Positions 16,915 through 26,624 of a stretch of DNA of 64,000 bases are shown one piece after another. The stretch covers positions 2,728,001 through 2,792,000 of the forward strand of contig NZ_CP116968.1 of the NCBI RefSeq assembly GCF_032051675.1. The letters run 5' to 3'. Within the stretch, counting starts at the first letter, position 1, and the number at the start of each line of letters is the position of its first letter. The notes beneath the pieces are model-generated. The model worked only from the letters and a program-made list of their open reading frames with translations. It had not been told where the DNA came from and searched no databases. The DNA comes from Candidatus Nitrospira neomarina. GTDB lineage: Bacteria > Nitrospirota > Nitrospiria > Nitrospirales > UBA8639. Made by a program: the position numbers and the translations under genes.

Positions 16915-19878
16915 TCAATTCGCGGCTAAAGCCAAAGGATTCCGAACAGTTTGTTCTTCCGTAACGGGACTGAGGTTGGGTTCGAGGAGGAACACTCGAT
17001 CACCGGCTACCTTCCCCTCCTGAATGAGAAATTCACGAATGCCTTGAGCCCGTTGCTGAGCCAGGAGGCGAAGCTGCTCGTCCTCCACCTTGATCGATTC
17101 AAGCAATTTGGATTTCATCTGCTCCGGTGAAGGAATGTTCGGACCCTTCCCTTCGGGAGAAGAAGCCTGGGTATCGGGTTGCACTCCAAATTGCTCGGCA
17201 TACACCTCTGCGAGCAAGCGACCTTCCTCCTCTGGACTGAGTTCAATCTGATCTAAAGACATCCCCTCCCTCGCGGAAGAGGAGCCCTGGACGAATTTTC
17301 GCTGTTGCAGTTGTTTCCGCAATTCCCCGGCAGCCAAACCCTGGCGATCGACCTGGGGATCGGCAGCCCCGGCAATATCCAGTCGCAAGGCAGGACGATC
17401 GCCCAGCGCTTGACCAAGCGTATGCAGTTTTTCCTGTTCAGCAGGAGACAACTGGGCATTACCCGAAGGAAAGGCCACATATTGCAGATCATCACCGCTG
17501 CCACCCACCAACCTTCCGACCATGGCAAAAGGAGATGTCGCAACTTTCGTCAGAAGATTTCTCAGGGTATTCCAGATCACTCCTCCATAACTAAAATCCG
17601 GATCGTCCAAATTCCCGCGAACCGGCAAATCAATATCGATCTGTCCTTTGCGGTCTTTCAATAAGGCCACGGCAAGAGGAATTGGCAACGACGTCGCATC
17701 CGGACTTTCGATTTTCTCACCCATGTTCAACTGGTCAATCAACACCTTATTTTCACCAACGAGAGTCTTTTCAGAAACTTTATACTCAAGATCCAACGAC
17801 AGCTTCCCCTTCGTGATGGGATATCCGACATAATGGGCCGAATAAGGAGAGACGGTGGGGAGATCAAGATTGTTAAACGTGACAGTCAAATCCGTATAGG
17901 CCTCTTCACTCAAAGGATTAATCTGCCCGGCAATCTTGAATGGGGCGTATTTATCTACCGTCCCTTGTAACGCGACATCGGCTTTGGCTAGTTGGTCCGA
18001 AGAAAGGCCCTTAATCGTACCGCTCAAACCATCAATTTTTGTCACGACATTCGGAGTAACCGATTGATCGGTAAAATGAGCCAGAAGATTGGTAAGAGAC
18101 ACCGACTCAATTTTGACCGGAGTCGAGGACGATTCGGAAGATTCGGCCTCTACCGGGGTTTCATCTGATGTCGTTTCTTCTTGAGATACGGATCCTGGCG
18201 GTGAAAACAATCGTTGAAGATTCAACCTTCCTTCCTCATCAATCAACAAGGCAAGTGCGGGGTTGATCAGTTCGATTTTTTGAAGATTGACTATGGTCGG
18301 TTCAATCTGAAGGTCCAAAGCCTTCAGCTCAAACGCCTCCCATGTCAAAAAAGAGGATTCCTGGATGGGATCTCCAAGGGCCAAGTGGGATATCCCCATT
18401 CCTCCTTTAAAGGTCCCCATTGGTTGAGTCGTCGTTTCCGCCTGATAGTGTGTGCTTCCTTGCAGCGAGAGCGCGCCATCCTCGATATCAAATTGAACAA
18501 AGCGAGCTATGTACGGTTGAAACGGCTGAAGGGCAATGTTCTTTAATGACAGGTCAAGGTCAATGGACAGAGGATCTATCTTCAACACCCCCTGCAAATT
18601 AGCCTTGCCGGTTTGATTGAACTGAAACGAAAGATCCAGAGGAAGAGAGCGATCCAAATCCAATGACACGTCCGAGGTGTGAAAATGAATGGTGTCCAAT
18701 AGCAGTTTGACAGGATCTTCAGGCTGGCGGTCCTCGAAATCAATCGTGAGGTTATCCAAGGCAAGATCCTCAATGACCATCTTCCACCGATTGGCCGGGG
18801 AAGACTCCGGTTCAGGAACTGTCTGATTTTCTAATGCCACAGGTGAAAACAACGTTTGATAATTGACCACTCCATCCTTCCCGACCCACCCGGTAAAATG
18901 AACGTCACGAGACTTTAGTGAAGGAATTCGAACGTCCTGCTTGGCCACATCAACCGAGACGCCGTTGACTTCAAAAAGGGGAATCGTGATCACGGGGGAA
19001 AGAGTCCCTTTCTCCTGAATTTGTAAATCATGAATCGTCAGGGTCCCTTCATCGACCACGACAGCCACCCCCTGATCGGTCGTAGACAATCGATAATGTC
19101 CCTTTATCGTCGTCCGTCCTTGGGGAATCTCAAATCGAACCAAATCCTGAGCATAGGTCCATAGGTGGGGCAATTGGTAATCTTCAAAAACCAAGCGCCC
19201 TTCGGACTGAAAGGGTTCTAGAGTGACCGTCCCCTCCCAGGTAATTTTCTCTCCTGCACTGCGTTCAGCTGAGAGAGCATAGGAATTGGCCTGCCCTTTT
19301 TGGGTACTAAACTGTTGCAACGTGAGATTGATTGGCACGAAATGCGCCACAAATGGAGTCGGGCGGGAAGAATCCCGAAATTCCAACATTCCCTGTTGAA
19401 TGGAAAGGTGTTCGATGAGAATCGCCGGCAATTCTGCTGATTCTGGTGATGAGGATTCCTCAGATAGAGCCTCGGGAGGGACATCCTGAGATTCGGAGGA
19501 AGAGCCTAATGGGGCAAGATTCAAGGTCCCGTCGGGGCGAACCCATGCCAATCCATACGGCAGCTCCAACCGGATTTCCGCAAACGTGTAAGCCCGGTTC
19601 ACCAGCGAAGCGGCAGGATCGAAATTAATGAACAGGTCCTCAAACCCCAACATAGGTGAGCTATCCTGTTCCTGAACATCAAACCCGTTTATCTGTAGTG
19701 TAAACAGAAAGGGATTAAACCGGACTTCCTGAATGCCCACCGGCCGACCGAGTTGCTCCGAAAGCCTTGGAGGAACCTTCGTGGCAATCGCCCAAGGAAT
19801 CACTAGGTAACCCACAAACGTATAGAGTAGGATCAATCCAAGAAGAATACACAGAAGAATTTTGCCATTTTTTTTCAT
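16915..19878 (-). CDS. DUF748 AsmA-like large envelope protein
   Basis: A 987-residue protein with an N-terminal transmembrane helix (about 7-30, ILLCILLGLILLYTFVGYL) and a long periplasmic body of beta-rich DUF748/AsmA-type repeats. AsmA-like proteins are thought to bridge the inner and outer membranes and carry phospholipids; DUF748 proteins are their relatives. The late segment VALLKDRKGQIDIDLPVRGN, LDDPDFSYGGVIWNTLRNLL is the classic DUF748 hallmark near residue 740. The C-terminal 200 residues contain an OmpA-like SPAEQEKLHTLGQALGDRP / RAQGIREFL pattern, suggesting a peptidoglycan- or protein-contact module. Confidence 0.85.
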   Translation of the reverse strand: MKKNGKILLCILLGLILLYTFVGYLVIPWAIATKVPPRLSEQLGRPVGIQEVRFNPFLFTLQINGFDVQEQDSSPMLGFEDLFINFDPAASLVNRAYTFAEIRLELPYGLAWVRPDGTLNLAPLGSSSESQDVPPEALSEESSSPESAELPAILIEHLSIQQGMLEFRDSSRPTPFVAHFVPINLTLQQFSTQKGQANSYALSAERSAGEKITWEGTVTLEPFQSEGRLVFEDYQLPHLWTYAQDLVRFEIPQGRTTIKGHYRLSTTDQGVAVVVDEGTLTIHDLQIQEKGTLSPVITIPLFEVNGVSVDVAKQDVRIPSLKSRDVHFTGWVGKDGVVNYQTLFSPVALENQTVPEPESSPANRWKMVIEDLALDNLTIDFEDRQPEDPVKLLLDTIHFHTSDVSLDLDRSLPLDLSFQFNQTGKANLQGVLKIDPLSIDLDLSLKNIALQPFQPYIARFVQFDIEDGALSLQGSTHYQAETTTQPMGTFKGGMGISHLALGDPIQESSFLTWEAFELKALDLQIEPTIVNLQKIELINPALALLIDEEGRLNLQRLFSPPGSVSQEETTSDETPVEAESSESSSTPVKIESVSLTNLLAHFTDQSVTPNVVTKIDGLSGTIKGLSSDQLAKADVALQGTVDKYAPFKIAGQINPLSEEAYTDLTVTFNNLDLPTVSPYSAHYVGYPITKGKLSLDLEYKVSEKTLVGENKVLIDQLNMGEKIESPDATSLPIPLAVALLKDRKGQIDIDLPVRGNLDDPDFSYGGVIWNTLRNLLTKVATSPFAMVGRLVGGSGDDLQYVAFPSGNAQLSPAEQEKLHTLGQALGDRPALRLDIAGAADPQVDRQGLAAGELRKQLQQRKFVQGSSSAREGMSLDQIELSPEEEGRLLAEVYAEQFGVQPDTQASSPEGKGPNIPSPEQMKSKLLESIKVEDEQLRLLAQQRAQGIREFLIQEGKVAGDRVFLLEPNLSPVTEEQTVRNPLALAAN

Positions 19879-20201
19879 GATTGGATGTTTATACTCAGGA
19901 AAGAAAACGAAGTAGAGAAGATACGATCAATGAAACCCAATTGAAATTTGACGCGAGCCACTAAACTAATAGGAACAACTCAATTAACTGGACGTATCGG
20001 TTCATGATACCGGCCTGACCCTTTGAGAGCCAGCCTGATCCACCCCTCTCTTGTTACTCCTCCTCCATATCCTGCCTTCCCAAGTTGGTTTTGATATAGG
20101 TCCTGCTCGCCCATCACGGGGATTACACAAAGTTTATGAAAACAAAAGATTTCTGGTGGATACCCATCCCGGTTTTGCCCAACCAAAAGGTGGCACTCAA
20201 C
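19879..20201. other. Intergenic between DUF748 and ffh
   Basis: About 320 bases between two divergent genes. I looked for a 4.5S RNA close to ffh and saw no match to its conserved loop. Nothing else is recognisable here. Confidence 0.4.
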
Positions 20202-20231
20202 TTGACATGCCTGATGTTTGTTCACTATTGT
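20202..20231 (+). promoter_or_regulatory. Possible sigma-70 promoter of ffh operon
   Basis: TTGACA at 20202-20207 is followed after 18 bases by TATTGT at 20226-20231, about 45 bases before the ffh ATG. Spacing and -35 are good, the -10 is imperfect. Confidence 0.35.
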
Positions 20232-20276
20232 CTTGGGTTTGCTTAAAATGGTGTATTTTCCATTGGGTCCCTTTTC

Positions 20277-21665
20277 ATGTTTACCACGCTGACAGAGAAA
20301 ATCGAAAAAGTTTTCAAACAGTTACGCGGCCAGGCCGTTCTGACTGAAGAGAATATTACTGATGCCTTGAAAGAGGTGCGCCTGGCGCTGTTGGAAGCCG
20401 ACGTCAACTTCAAAATTGTTAAAGACTTTATTGAAAAGGTTCGTATAAAAGCCGTCGGGCAGGAAGTCCTGAAAAGTCTCACACCCGCCCATCAAGTGGT
20501 GAAAGTCGTCTGGGAGGAGCTGCGGGACCTTCTCGGCCATGAACAAAGTGCCCTTCATCTCTCTTCCCAGCCTCCTACCGTCATCATGATGGTCGGATTG
20601 CAAGGCTCAGGCAAGACCACCACCACCGGGAAACTCGCTCATTATTTTAAAACTGAAGGCAAGCGGGTCTTGTTGGTCGCGGCCGATCCCCGTCGCCCTG
20701 CCGCCGGAGATCAGCTGACCTCACTCGGAACTGACCTTGATATTACGGTCCATCGTGGGACGAACGAGGGGCAACCTGGCGCCCAGGCCGTTCAAACCTG
20801 TCGGGATGGAGTCACTCGCGGGCGTGATCACGGCTACGATGTGGTGCTCTTAGATACCGGCGGTCGACTGCAAATCGATGAAGAATTGATGCAGGAGTTA
20901 GTCGATATCCAAACAGGCGTTAAGCCACAGGAAATTTTGCTAATCGCCGACTCCATGACCGGTCAGGAAGCGGTTGCTGTCGCCGAACGTTTCAATCAGG
21001 CCCTCGGTCTCACTGGCGTCATTTTAACGAAGGTCGAGGGCGATGCCCGTGGCGGAGCGGTGCTCTCGATCCGTGCGGCGACAGGCAAACCCATTAAATT
21101 CCTAGGAATCGGGGAAAAGCTGGATGCGTTAGAGCCCTTTTACCCCGACCGGATGGCCTCCCGTATTCTCGGGATGGGTGATGTGCTGACCTTGATTGAG
21201 AAAGCCCAAGAGAACTTTTCGGAGGAACAAGCGGTCGCATTGCAAAAAAAGGTTTCGAGTAATACCCTGACGTTGGAAGATTTTCGTGATCAAATCAAAC
21301 AGGTGAATAAATTAGGATCGTTCGATCAGATTTTAGACATGCTCCCGGGCGGGCAAAAAATTAAAACAATGATGGGTTCCGGCGCCGCCGGGAATGCTCA
21401 GGTACCAGAAAAAGAAATGAAACGGGTGGTGGCGATTATCGATTCGATGACTCCGCGCGAAAGACGGGATCATACGATTTTAAATGGGAACCGAAAAAAG
21501 AGGGTGGCCAAAGGTAGCGGAACATCCGTGCCAGAGGTCAATCGGCTCATTAAGCAATTCTTGGATGCCCGACGCATGATGAAGTCCCTGGTCGGAGGGC
21601 AAATGGGGATGGGAAAAGGAAAAAAGCGCGGGAAGCTGATCCGCCGGGCAATTCATGCCAGGTAA
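20277..21665 (+). CDS. ffh: Signal recognition particle protein Ffh
   Basis: 462 residues, the usual length. The N domain occupies about 1-90, the GTPase G domain has GLQGSGKTTTTGKLAHY (P-loop), DPRRPAAGDQL, DTGGRLQIDEELMQEL and TKVEGDARGGAVLSI, and the Met-rich M domain runs from about 330 to the end (DMLPGG, MTPRERRDH, MGMGKGKKRGK). Ffh with 4.5S RNA binds signal sequences of nascent inner-membrane proteins and docks to FtsY. It heads the classic ffh-rpsP-rimM-trmD-rplS order. Confidence 0.97.
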   Translation: MFTTLTEKIEKVFKQLRGQAVLTEENITDALKEVRLALLEADVNFKIVKDFIEKVRIKAVGQEVLKSLTPAHQVVKVVWEELRDLLGHEQSALHLSSQPPTVIMMVGLQGSGKTTTTGKLAHYFKTEGKRVLLVAADPRRPAAGDQLTSLGTDLDITVHRGTNEGQPGAQAVQTCRDGVTRGRDHGYDVVLLDTGGRLQIDEELMQELVDIQTGVKPQEILLIADSMTGQEAVAVAERFNQALGLTGVILTKVEGDARGGAVLSIRAATGKPIKFLGIGEKLDALEPFYPDRMASRILGMGDVLTLIEKAQENFSEEQAVALQKKVSSNTLTLEDFRDQIKQVNKLGSFDQILDMLPGGQKIKTMMGSGAAGNAQVPEKEMKRVVAIIDSMTPRERRDHTILNGNRKKRVAKGSGTSVPEVNRLIKQFLDARRMMKSLVGGQMGMGKGKKRGKLIRRAIHAR

Positions 21666-21725
21666 AAAAATAAAGTCTTCTTGAGCTTTTTCATTCATTC
21701 ATATTCACGATAGAGGAGATTGCCA

Positions 21726-22004
21726 GTGGCAGTACATTTGCGACTTACACGTGTGGGCCGGCATAAACGACCATTTTATCGAGTAGTGGCAGCCGATGCC
21801 CGCATGCCGCGGGACGGTCGATTCCTTGAGGTCATTGGGACCTATGACCCCCTCAAGGCAAGCGATAAGGCGTCGTTTAAAGAAGATCGGGTGTTGAATT
21901 GGCTTCAAAATGGGGCTCAGCCCACTGATTCCGTCAGGGGGTTATTACGACAGACCGGCATCTTGAAGGCCTTTCGGGAATCCAAACAAGCCCCCGCCAA
22001 ATAA
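21726..22004 (+). CDS. rpsP: 30S ribosomal protein S16
   Basis: 92 residues starting AVHLRLTRVGRHKRPFYRVV, with DGRFLEVIGTYDPL, the family's N-terminal signature. The GTG at 21726 is chosen because the conserved N-terminus starts right after it and GAGGAG lies 9 bases upstream; a TTG at 21720 would add two residues. S16 is needed for 30S assembly. Confidence 0.97.
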   Translation: MAVHLRLTRVGRHKRPFYRVVAADARMPRDGRFLEVIGTYDPLKASDKASFKEDRVLNWLQNGAQPTDSVRGLLRQTGILKAFRESKQAPAK

Positions 22005-22014
22005 TCTCGGCATG

Positions 22015-22043
22015 TCAGGGTAATGGGAGAGGTGTTACCCTGA
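22015..22043 (+). promoter_or_regulatory. Hairpin between rpsP and rimM
   Basis: TCAGGGTAA (22015-22023) pairs perfectly with TTACCCTGA (22035-22043) around an 11-nt loop. No T-run follows, so it is not an ordinary terminator; it may adjust expression of the distal genes or protect RNA ends. Confidence 0.5.
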
Positions 22044-22086
22044 TGTATCCTGCATTTAAGGATGCCACCGTCATAATGGCTAAATT

Positions 22087-22629
22087 ATGGATGCTCCTGA
22101 GCTATCCCGGTCTCCCATGGTAACCATTGGCCGGATTCTCAAGCCGTTCGGCGTCCATGGGGAAGTCCGTATTGAATCCCTGTCGGATGTTCCCGGGCGA
22201 TTTGAGGGATTGGAGACGGTGACACTGGCCCTTCCAGATGGAAGGATTCTGGAAACCCTGGTGACCTCGGTTCGGCAGATCAACCAGGGGGTGATTTTGG
22301 GACTTTCAGCGTTTTCGACACCGGAAACCGCTGCGTTGTACCGAGGGGCCTGGATCAAGATTCCAGAGAACCAGAACCTTCCCAGGGACACTGATACGTT
22401 TTATCAGTTTGAATTAATCGGGCTCAAGGTTGAAGATGCCGAGGGACATCCCGTAGGAACATTAGAAGAAGTGCTGGAATATCCCCAACATCATGTGTTT
22501 GTGATTCGAAATGAGGATCGTGAAATTCTGGTCCCTGCCAGTCGGCGAACCATTGCCATGGTAGACCTCGCCCATAAGGTTTTGCGGTTAACCTCACGTG
22601 AATGGTGGGATACCACGTATGCGTTGTGA
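22087..22629 (+). CDS. rimM: Ribosome maturation factor RimM
   Basis: 180 residues: N-terminal RimM barrel with TIGRILKPFGVHGEVRIESL and a C-terminal PRC-barrel-like domain from about 100 (FYQFELIGLKVEDAEGHPVG, then HHVFVIRNEDREILVPA). RimM binds S19 and helps mature the 16S 3' domain. Its stop lies 11 bases inside trmD. Confidence 0.95.
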   Translation: MDAPELSRSPMVTIGRILKPFGVHGEVRIESLSDVPGRFEGLETVTLALPDGRILETLVTSVRQINQGVILGLSAFSTPETAALYRGAWIKIPENQNLPRDTDTFYQFELIGLKVEDAEGHPVGTLEEVLEYPQHHVFVIRNEDREILVPASRRTIAMVDLAHKVLRLTSREWWDTTYAL

Positions 22630-23383
22630 CATTTTGACGTTATTTCCTGAGTTGATTCATTCTGTGAGCTCACAGAGCATCATGAAACGCGCCCAGGATA
22701 AGGGCCTGCTCACACTCACTGTCCATAACATTCGAGACTATACCCATGATCCACATCGAACGGCAGATGATACACCGTACGGAGGTGGCGGCGGGATGGT
22801 CATGAAGGCCGAACCGATTTTTCAAGCCATTGATCGGATAGCACCGGACCTTAATGAAATACGCATCATCATCCCCTCTCCACAGGGCATCCCGTTTTCT
22901 CAAGAAATTGCGAATGACCTGAGCCAGGATACTCGCCCTTTGTTATTTATTTGTGGGCACTATGAGGGAATTGACGAACGGGTACGAACACATTTGCGGG
23001 TTGAAGAATTTTCCCTTGGGGATTATGTGCTGACAGGTGGTGAATTGGCGGCACTCGTGATGATCGATGCGGCCATGCGTCTCATACCCGGAGTATTAGG
23101 GGATCCACATTCTGCTCAACGAGAGTCCTTTGTGGAATCCCTATTAGACTATCCTCATTTCACGAAACCCGTTGAAATTCGAGGCATGTCGGTTCCCGAC
23201 ATTTTAATGTCCGGCAACCATGAAGCCATTCGCCGTTGGCGTCGAAAAGAATCCTTGCGCCAAACGCTGCTGAAACGGCCGGATTTGTTAAATCACCATA
23301 CTTGGAGTAGTGAAGATCGTGAGTTATTGGAAGAGATTGAACACAATTATACCTCGACGTCCGGTCGTACGACGAGACCTTGA
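22619..23383 (+). CDS. trmD: tRNA (guanine-N1)-methyltransferase TrmD
   Basis: About 254 residues from ATG 22619 (MRCDILTLFPELI), with TPYGGGGGMVMKAEPIF, LFICGHYEGIDERVRTH and FSLGDYVLTGGELAALVMID; these form the SAM-binding trefoil knot. TrmD makes m1G37 in tRNAs to prevent frameshifting. The start I chose overlaps rimM by 11 bases; a more upstream start would duplicate rimM sequence. The enzyme acts as a dimer. Confidence 0.97.
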   Translation: MRCDILTLFPELIHSVSSQSIMKRAQDKGLLTLTVHNIRDYTHDPHRTADDTPYGGGGGMVMKAEPIFQAIDRIAPDLNEIRIIIPSPQGIPFSQEIANDLSQDTRPLLFICGHYEGIDERVRTHLRVEEFSLGDYVLTGGELAALVMIDAAMRLIPGVLGDPHSAQRESFVESLLDYPHFTKPVEIRGMSVPDILMSGNHEAIRRWRRKESLRQTLLKRPDLLNHHTWSSEDRELLEEIEHNYTSTSGRTTRP

Positions 23384-23398
23384 AGGAGGGAGACTCTC

Positions 23399-23857
23399 AT
23401 GAATTTATTAGAGCGTTTAGAGCAATCGTTGGCACAGGGAACCGTGCCGTTTTTTGAAATAGGTGACACCGTCAGAGTTAAAGTGCGCGTGGTCGAAGAA
23501 CGACAATACGGGAAAAAGAAAGAAGAGGCCAAAGAACGCATTCAGGTGTTTGAAGGACTCGTGATCGCTCGAAAGGGCCGAAAGGTATGCGAGAATTTTA
23601 CCGTTCGAAAGATTTCATTTGGAGTCGGAGTCGAGCGAATTTTCCCCCTTCACTCTCCTAATCTGGCAGGCATCGAAGTCATCAGAAAAGGTCAAGTGCG
23701 GCGGGCGAAGTTGTATTACCTTCGAGACAAAAAAGGCAAAGCTGCTAAAATTTCAGAACGGGAGTTTTCGCGCACACCAAAAACGGTGAAAAACGCTGCG
23801 GCGGCAGTCGAGGTCCCTGAATCCGGTGAATCGGAACCCACGGAAGTAGCGGAATAA
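23399..23857 (+). CDS. rplS: 50S ribosomal protein L19
   Basis: 152 residues; the L19 core ([62 protein letters not shown]-like) ends near 117, and a C-terminal extension rich in Glu, Ala and Pro ([20 protein letters not shown]) adds about 30 residues. L19 lies at the 30S-50S interface. GGAGGGAG precedes the ATG. Confidence 0.96.
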   Translation: MNLLERLEQSLAQGTVPFFEIGDTVRVKVRVVEERQYGKKKEEAKERIQVFEGLVIARKGRKVCENFTVRKISFGVGVERIFPLHSPNLAGIEVIRKGQVRRAKLYYLRDKKGKAAKISEREFSRTPKTVKNAAAAVEVPESGESEPTEVAE

Positions 23858-23882
23858 CGCAGAAGAAAGGGCTCACCTTTCA

Positions 23883-24536
23883 TTGCACACCGACTCTCCC
23901 TCATGGATGGGTACGGGTCCGACAGATTTCTTTGAACAAGCGGCCCGAGCCCTTGGATACCGGCGCATTGCAGGCCTGGATGAGGCTGGGCGCGGTCCTT
24001 TGGCCGGGCCGGTGGTTGCCGCCATCGTGATTCTTCCACGTCGGTGGTCACCGGTCCTTCTCGACGACTCCAAACTCCTGACTGAACAGCAACGAAACGT
24101 ATTATATGAGGCCATCACCACCCGGGCCATTGCTTGGGCGATCGGCATGGCATCAGCACAGGAGATTGACGAACTTAACATCCTGGGGGCCACCCGATTG
24201 GCCGGTTGCCGGGCTCTGAGCTACCTGGCTACGCCACCCGATTATCTCCTTCTTGATGCTTTGCACCTCCCTAGGGTTTCTGTCCCTCAACGACCGGTTA
24301 TCAAAGGCGACCAACTTTCACGATCTATTGCCGCCGCATCTATTCTGGCGAAAGTTGCACGAGATCGCATGATGATCTCCTATCACGAACGGTTTCCTCA
24401 GTACCAATTTCATCTCCACAAAGGTTATTCCACACCGGAACATCTCAGACGGTTACAGCAGTTCGGCCCTTGTCCAGGGCATCGACGAAGCTTCGGGCCT
24501 GTCCAGGCCTGCCTGAATGTGCCCTCGCTCGCATGA
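23883..24536 (+). CDS. rnhB: Ribonuclease HII
   Basis: 217 residues from TTG 23883; the core begins RIAGLDEAGRGPLAGPVVAA, with the acidic DEAGRGPLAGPV metal site, LDDSKLLTEQQR, LLLDALHLP, KGDQLSRSIAAASILAKVAR and HKGYSTPEHL. RNase HII cuts RNA-DNA hybrids, including single ribonucleotides. An alternative in-frame ATG is at 23907. Its last codons overlap the yraN start by four bases (ATGA). Confidence 0.95.
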   Translation: MHTDSPSWMGTGPTDFFEQAARALGYRRIAGLDEAGRGPLAGPVVAAIVILPRRWSPVLLDDSKLLTEQQRNVLYEAITTRAIAWAIGMASAQEIDELNILGATRLAGCRALSYLATPPDYLLLDALHLPRVSVPQRPVIKGDQLSRSIAAASILAKVARDRMMISYHERFPQYQFHLHKGYSTPEHLRRLQQFGPCPGHRRSFGPVQACLNVPSLA

Positions 24537-24919
24537 GCACGCCTTCTCACCAGTTTGGGCGATCAGCGGAGGAGTTTGCAGAGGAATGGCTCCGGAAAAA
24601 GGGCTATCGGATTCTTGAGCGAAATTTACGGGTAGGAGGTGGAGAATTGGATCTCATTGCACAACAGGACGATACGCTGGTGTTTATTGAGGTCAAGGGA
24701 CGACGCACCGATCAATTCGGCGGCGCTCCCTATGCCATCGATGCGCGCAAAAAACGCCAAATCATTAAATTGGCGTCGTATTACCTTTCTCAAAAGGGCC
24801 TCAGCAACCAAGTTTGCCGGTTTGATGTGATCTTGATCGCAGGTACCCCTGAGGGTTCTCCGAAATTAACTCACCTGGAACAGGCTTTTGAGGTTTCCAG
24901 CTCCGACTGGCAATGGTAA
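24533..24919 (+). CDS. YraN/UPF0102 family protein
   Basis: 128 residues: FGRSAEEFAEEWLRKKGYRI, LERNLRVGGGELDLIAQQDD, LVFIEVKGRRTDQFGGAPYA, the endonuclease-like (restriction-endonuclease fold) signature of UPF0102 with the ELD...EVK metal pattern. It commonly follows rnhB. Its start overlaps rnhB (ATGA). Role in DNA metabolism is suggested by fold, not shown. Confidence 0.92.
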   Translation: MSTPSHQFGRSAEEFAEEWLRKKGYRILERNLRVGGGELDLIAQQDDTLVFIEVKGRRTDQFGGAPYAIDARKKRQIIKLASYYLSQKGLSNQVCRFDVILIAGTPEGSPKLTHLEQAFEVSSSDWQW

Positions 24920-25059
24920 ATTAAAGAGGTTGGCCTCTGCATGAGTCCAATGTCTGAAGGTGAACGGTCGGCAGCTCTTCCTGGGTACTCTCACCCAGGA
25001 ACCATGGTTCCGTTTTATCTAGACAATAAACCATTTCAAGGTCCAGGCCATAAGATAGC

Positions 25060-25728
25060 ATGATTCAATTATTTCACGTCACCAAATATTACGATGGCTG
25101 TCTTGCGCTTTCAGATATTTCCCTACGAATCGAAAAAGGCGAATGTGTGTTACTCACAGGACCCAGCGGAGCCGGCAAAACCACTCTACTCAAGCTTATT
25201 TTTGGAGCCGAACACCCTGATGAAGGTCAAATCCTCGTCCAAAATCGCAACATTGCCAGACTCGGTGGATCCGATGTCCCCTATCATCGGAGAACCATGG
25301 GGTATGTTCTTCAGGATTTCAAGTTGCTCCCGCAGCGGACGGTCTCCGAAAATGTGGCTCTCCCACTCATTATTCGTGGATTATCATCGTTCGAATCGCG
25401 ACGGAAGGTCCTGGAAGCCCTTCGCGCGGTTGGCATGGACCATAAACTCAGCACCATTGCCTCCGTGCTGTCCGCTGGAGAGCAGCAACGCGTGTGTATC
25501 GCCAGGGCAATTGTGAACAGTCCCATCATACTTTTAGCCGACGAACCAACGGGAAATTTAGACCCCCAACTAACCACCGAAATTGCGGCATTATTTAAAG
25601 CCATCAATACCCGGGGAACAACCGTCATGATGGCAACCCACAATCGACAAGTGGTGGAGCAATTGAATGGAAGAATCCTCAGGCTGGATTGCGGACATCT
25701 CGTGTCGGATCAAGGAGCCTATACGTGA
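25060..25728 (+). CDS. ftsE: Cell-division ABC ATPase FtsE
   Basis: 222 residues of an ABC ATPase: Walker A GPSGAGKTTLLKLI, Q-loop YVLQDFKLLP, signature LSAGEQQRV, Walker [14 protein letters not shown] and H-loop TVMMATHNRQ. In the signature, Ala replaces the more common Gly, as in a number of FtsE proteins. FtsEX turns ATP hydrolysis into activation of murein hydrolases at the division site. It overlaps ftsX by four bases (GTGA). Confidence 0.93.
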   Translation: MIQLFHVTKYYDGCLALSDISLRIEKGECVLLTGPSGAGKTTLLKLIFGAEHPDEGQILVQNRNIARLGGSDVPYHRRTMGYVLQDFKLLPQRTVSENVALPLIIRGLSSFESRRKVLEALRAVGMDHKLSTIASVLSAGEQQRVCIARAIVNSPIILLADEPTGNLDPQLTTEIAALFKAINTRGTTVMMATHNRQVVEQLNGRILRLDCGHLVSDQGAYT

Positions 25729-26624
25729 AACGGCTTTGGTATTTTATCCGTGAAGCCTACACCAGCCTTCGCACGCATCAGACCAGTACGCTGATTGGTA
25801 TTCTCATTACCGCGTTCACCCTGACCAGCTTTGGCATCTTTCTCCTTCTGTATCACAACGTGCATAATCTGTTGGGTCAGGTTCAACACACGATTCAAAT
25901 CATCGTCTATCCCAAGGATGGCATTGAATCCGGCAAACTTCGTGATTTGCAACAGGGCCTCAAGACGGATCCAGCGGTGGACTCCCTCACCTTTATTTCG
26001 AAGCAAGACGCCTTAACGGAATTCAAAGAACAATTTCCAGAGGAAGTCTATCTCCTGGAAGGGCTTGGCGAAAGCCCGTTTCCCGCATCATTGGTATTAA
26101 CCATGGCCGCGAAAACCCCAACCACCGATATGATTGCCAACCTGGTCAACCGGCTCAAACATCATCCCGATATCGATCGGGTTCGGTATAATCGAGATTG
26201 GATCGAACGCCTGACCCTCATCATCGCCTATATGGAGTTCGGCGCGTTAGTCGTTGGGAGCATCTTGGCCTTAGCCTCCGTCACCATCATTGCGATTACC
26301 GTGCAACTGGCATTTCATACCAGACAACAGGAAATTGAAATATTACGGTTGATCGGGGCGACGAGTCTCTTTATTAGCATTCCGTATCTCATTGAGGGAG
26401 CCATCCTAGGGGCTGCCGGGGGTGGTATCGCCTTAGGATTCTTACGTGGGGGATTTGAACTTTTCACGCACAAAACCCAAGGCATGAGCGTGTTCGGGGG
26501 ATTTTCTTCCGCATTAGAATTTTTTCCCCTTCCCCTATCACTCATTTTGATGGCAGGAGGCATCCTCTTGGGGTGCCTGGGAACACTGACGACCATTTAT
26601 GGCTCGTTGCGATTTCGGCTATGA
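25725..26624 (+). CDS. ftsX: Cell-division permease FtsX
   Basis: About 299 residues with an N-terminal cytoplasmic part, a first transmembrane helix (TSTLIGILITAFTLTSFGIF), a periplasmic domain of about 120 residues, and three C-terminal helices (IAYMEFGALVVGSILALASV, LIGATSLFISIPYLIEGA, PLPLSLILMAGGILLGCL). This is the FtsX topology. GTG 25725 overlaps ftsE. FtsX recruits EnvC-type activators through its periplasmic domain, and the next gene is EnvC-like. Confidence 0.93.
   Translation: MKRLWYFIREAYTSLRTHQTSTLIGILITAFTLTSFGIFLLLYHNVHNLLGQVQHTIQIIVYPKDGIESGKLRDLQQGLKTDPAVDSLTFISKQDALTEFKEQFPEEVYLLEGLGESPFPASLVLTMAAKTPTTDMIANLVNRLKHHPDIDRVRYNRDWIERLTLIIAYMEFGALVVGSILALASVTIIAITVQLAFHTRQQEIEILRLIGATSLFISIPYLIEGAILGAAGGGIALGFLRGGFELFTHKTQGMSVFGGFSSALEFFPLPLSLILMAGGILLGCLGTLTTIYGSLRFRL

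Noticed and set aside
19879-20276. 4.5S RNA gene next to ffh
   Set aside because: No conserved GNAR-type tetraloop and internal-loop pattern was found on either strand.
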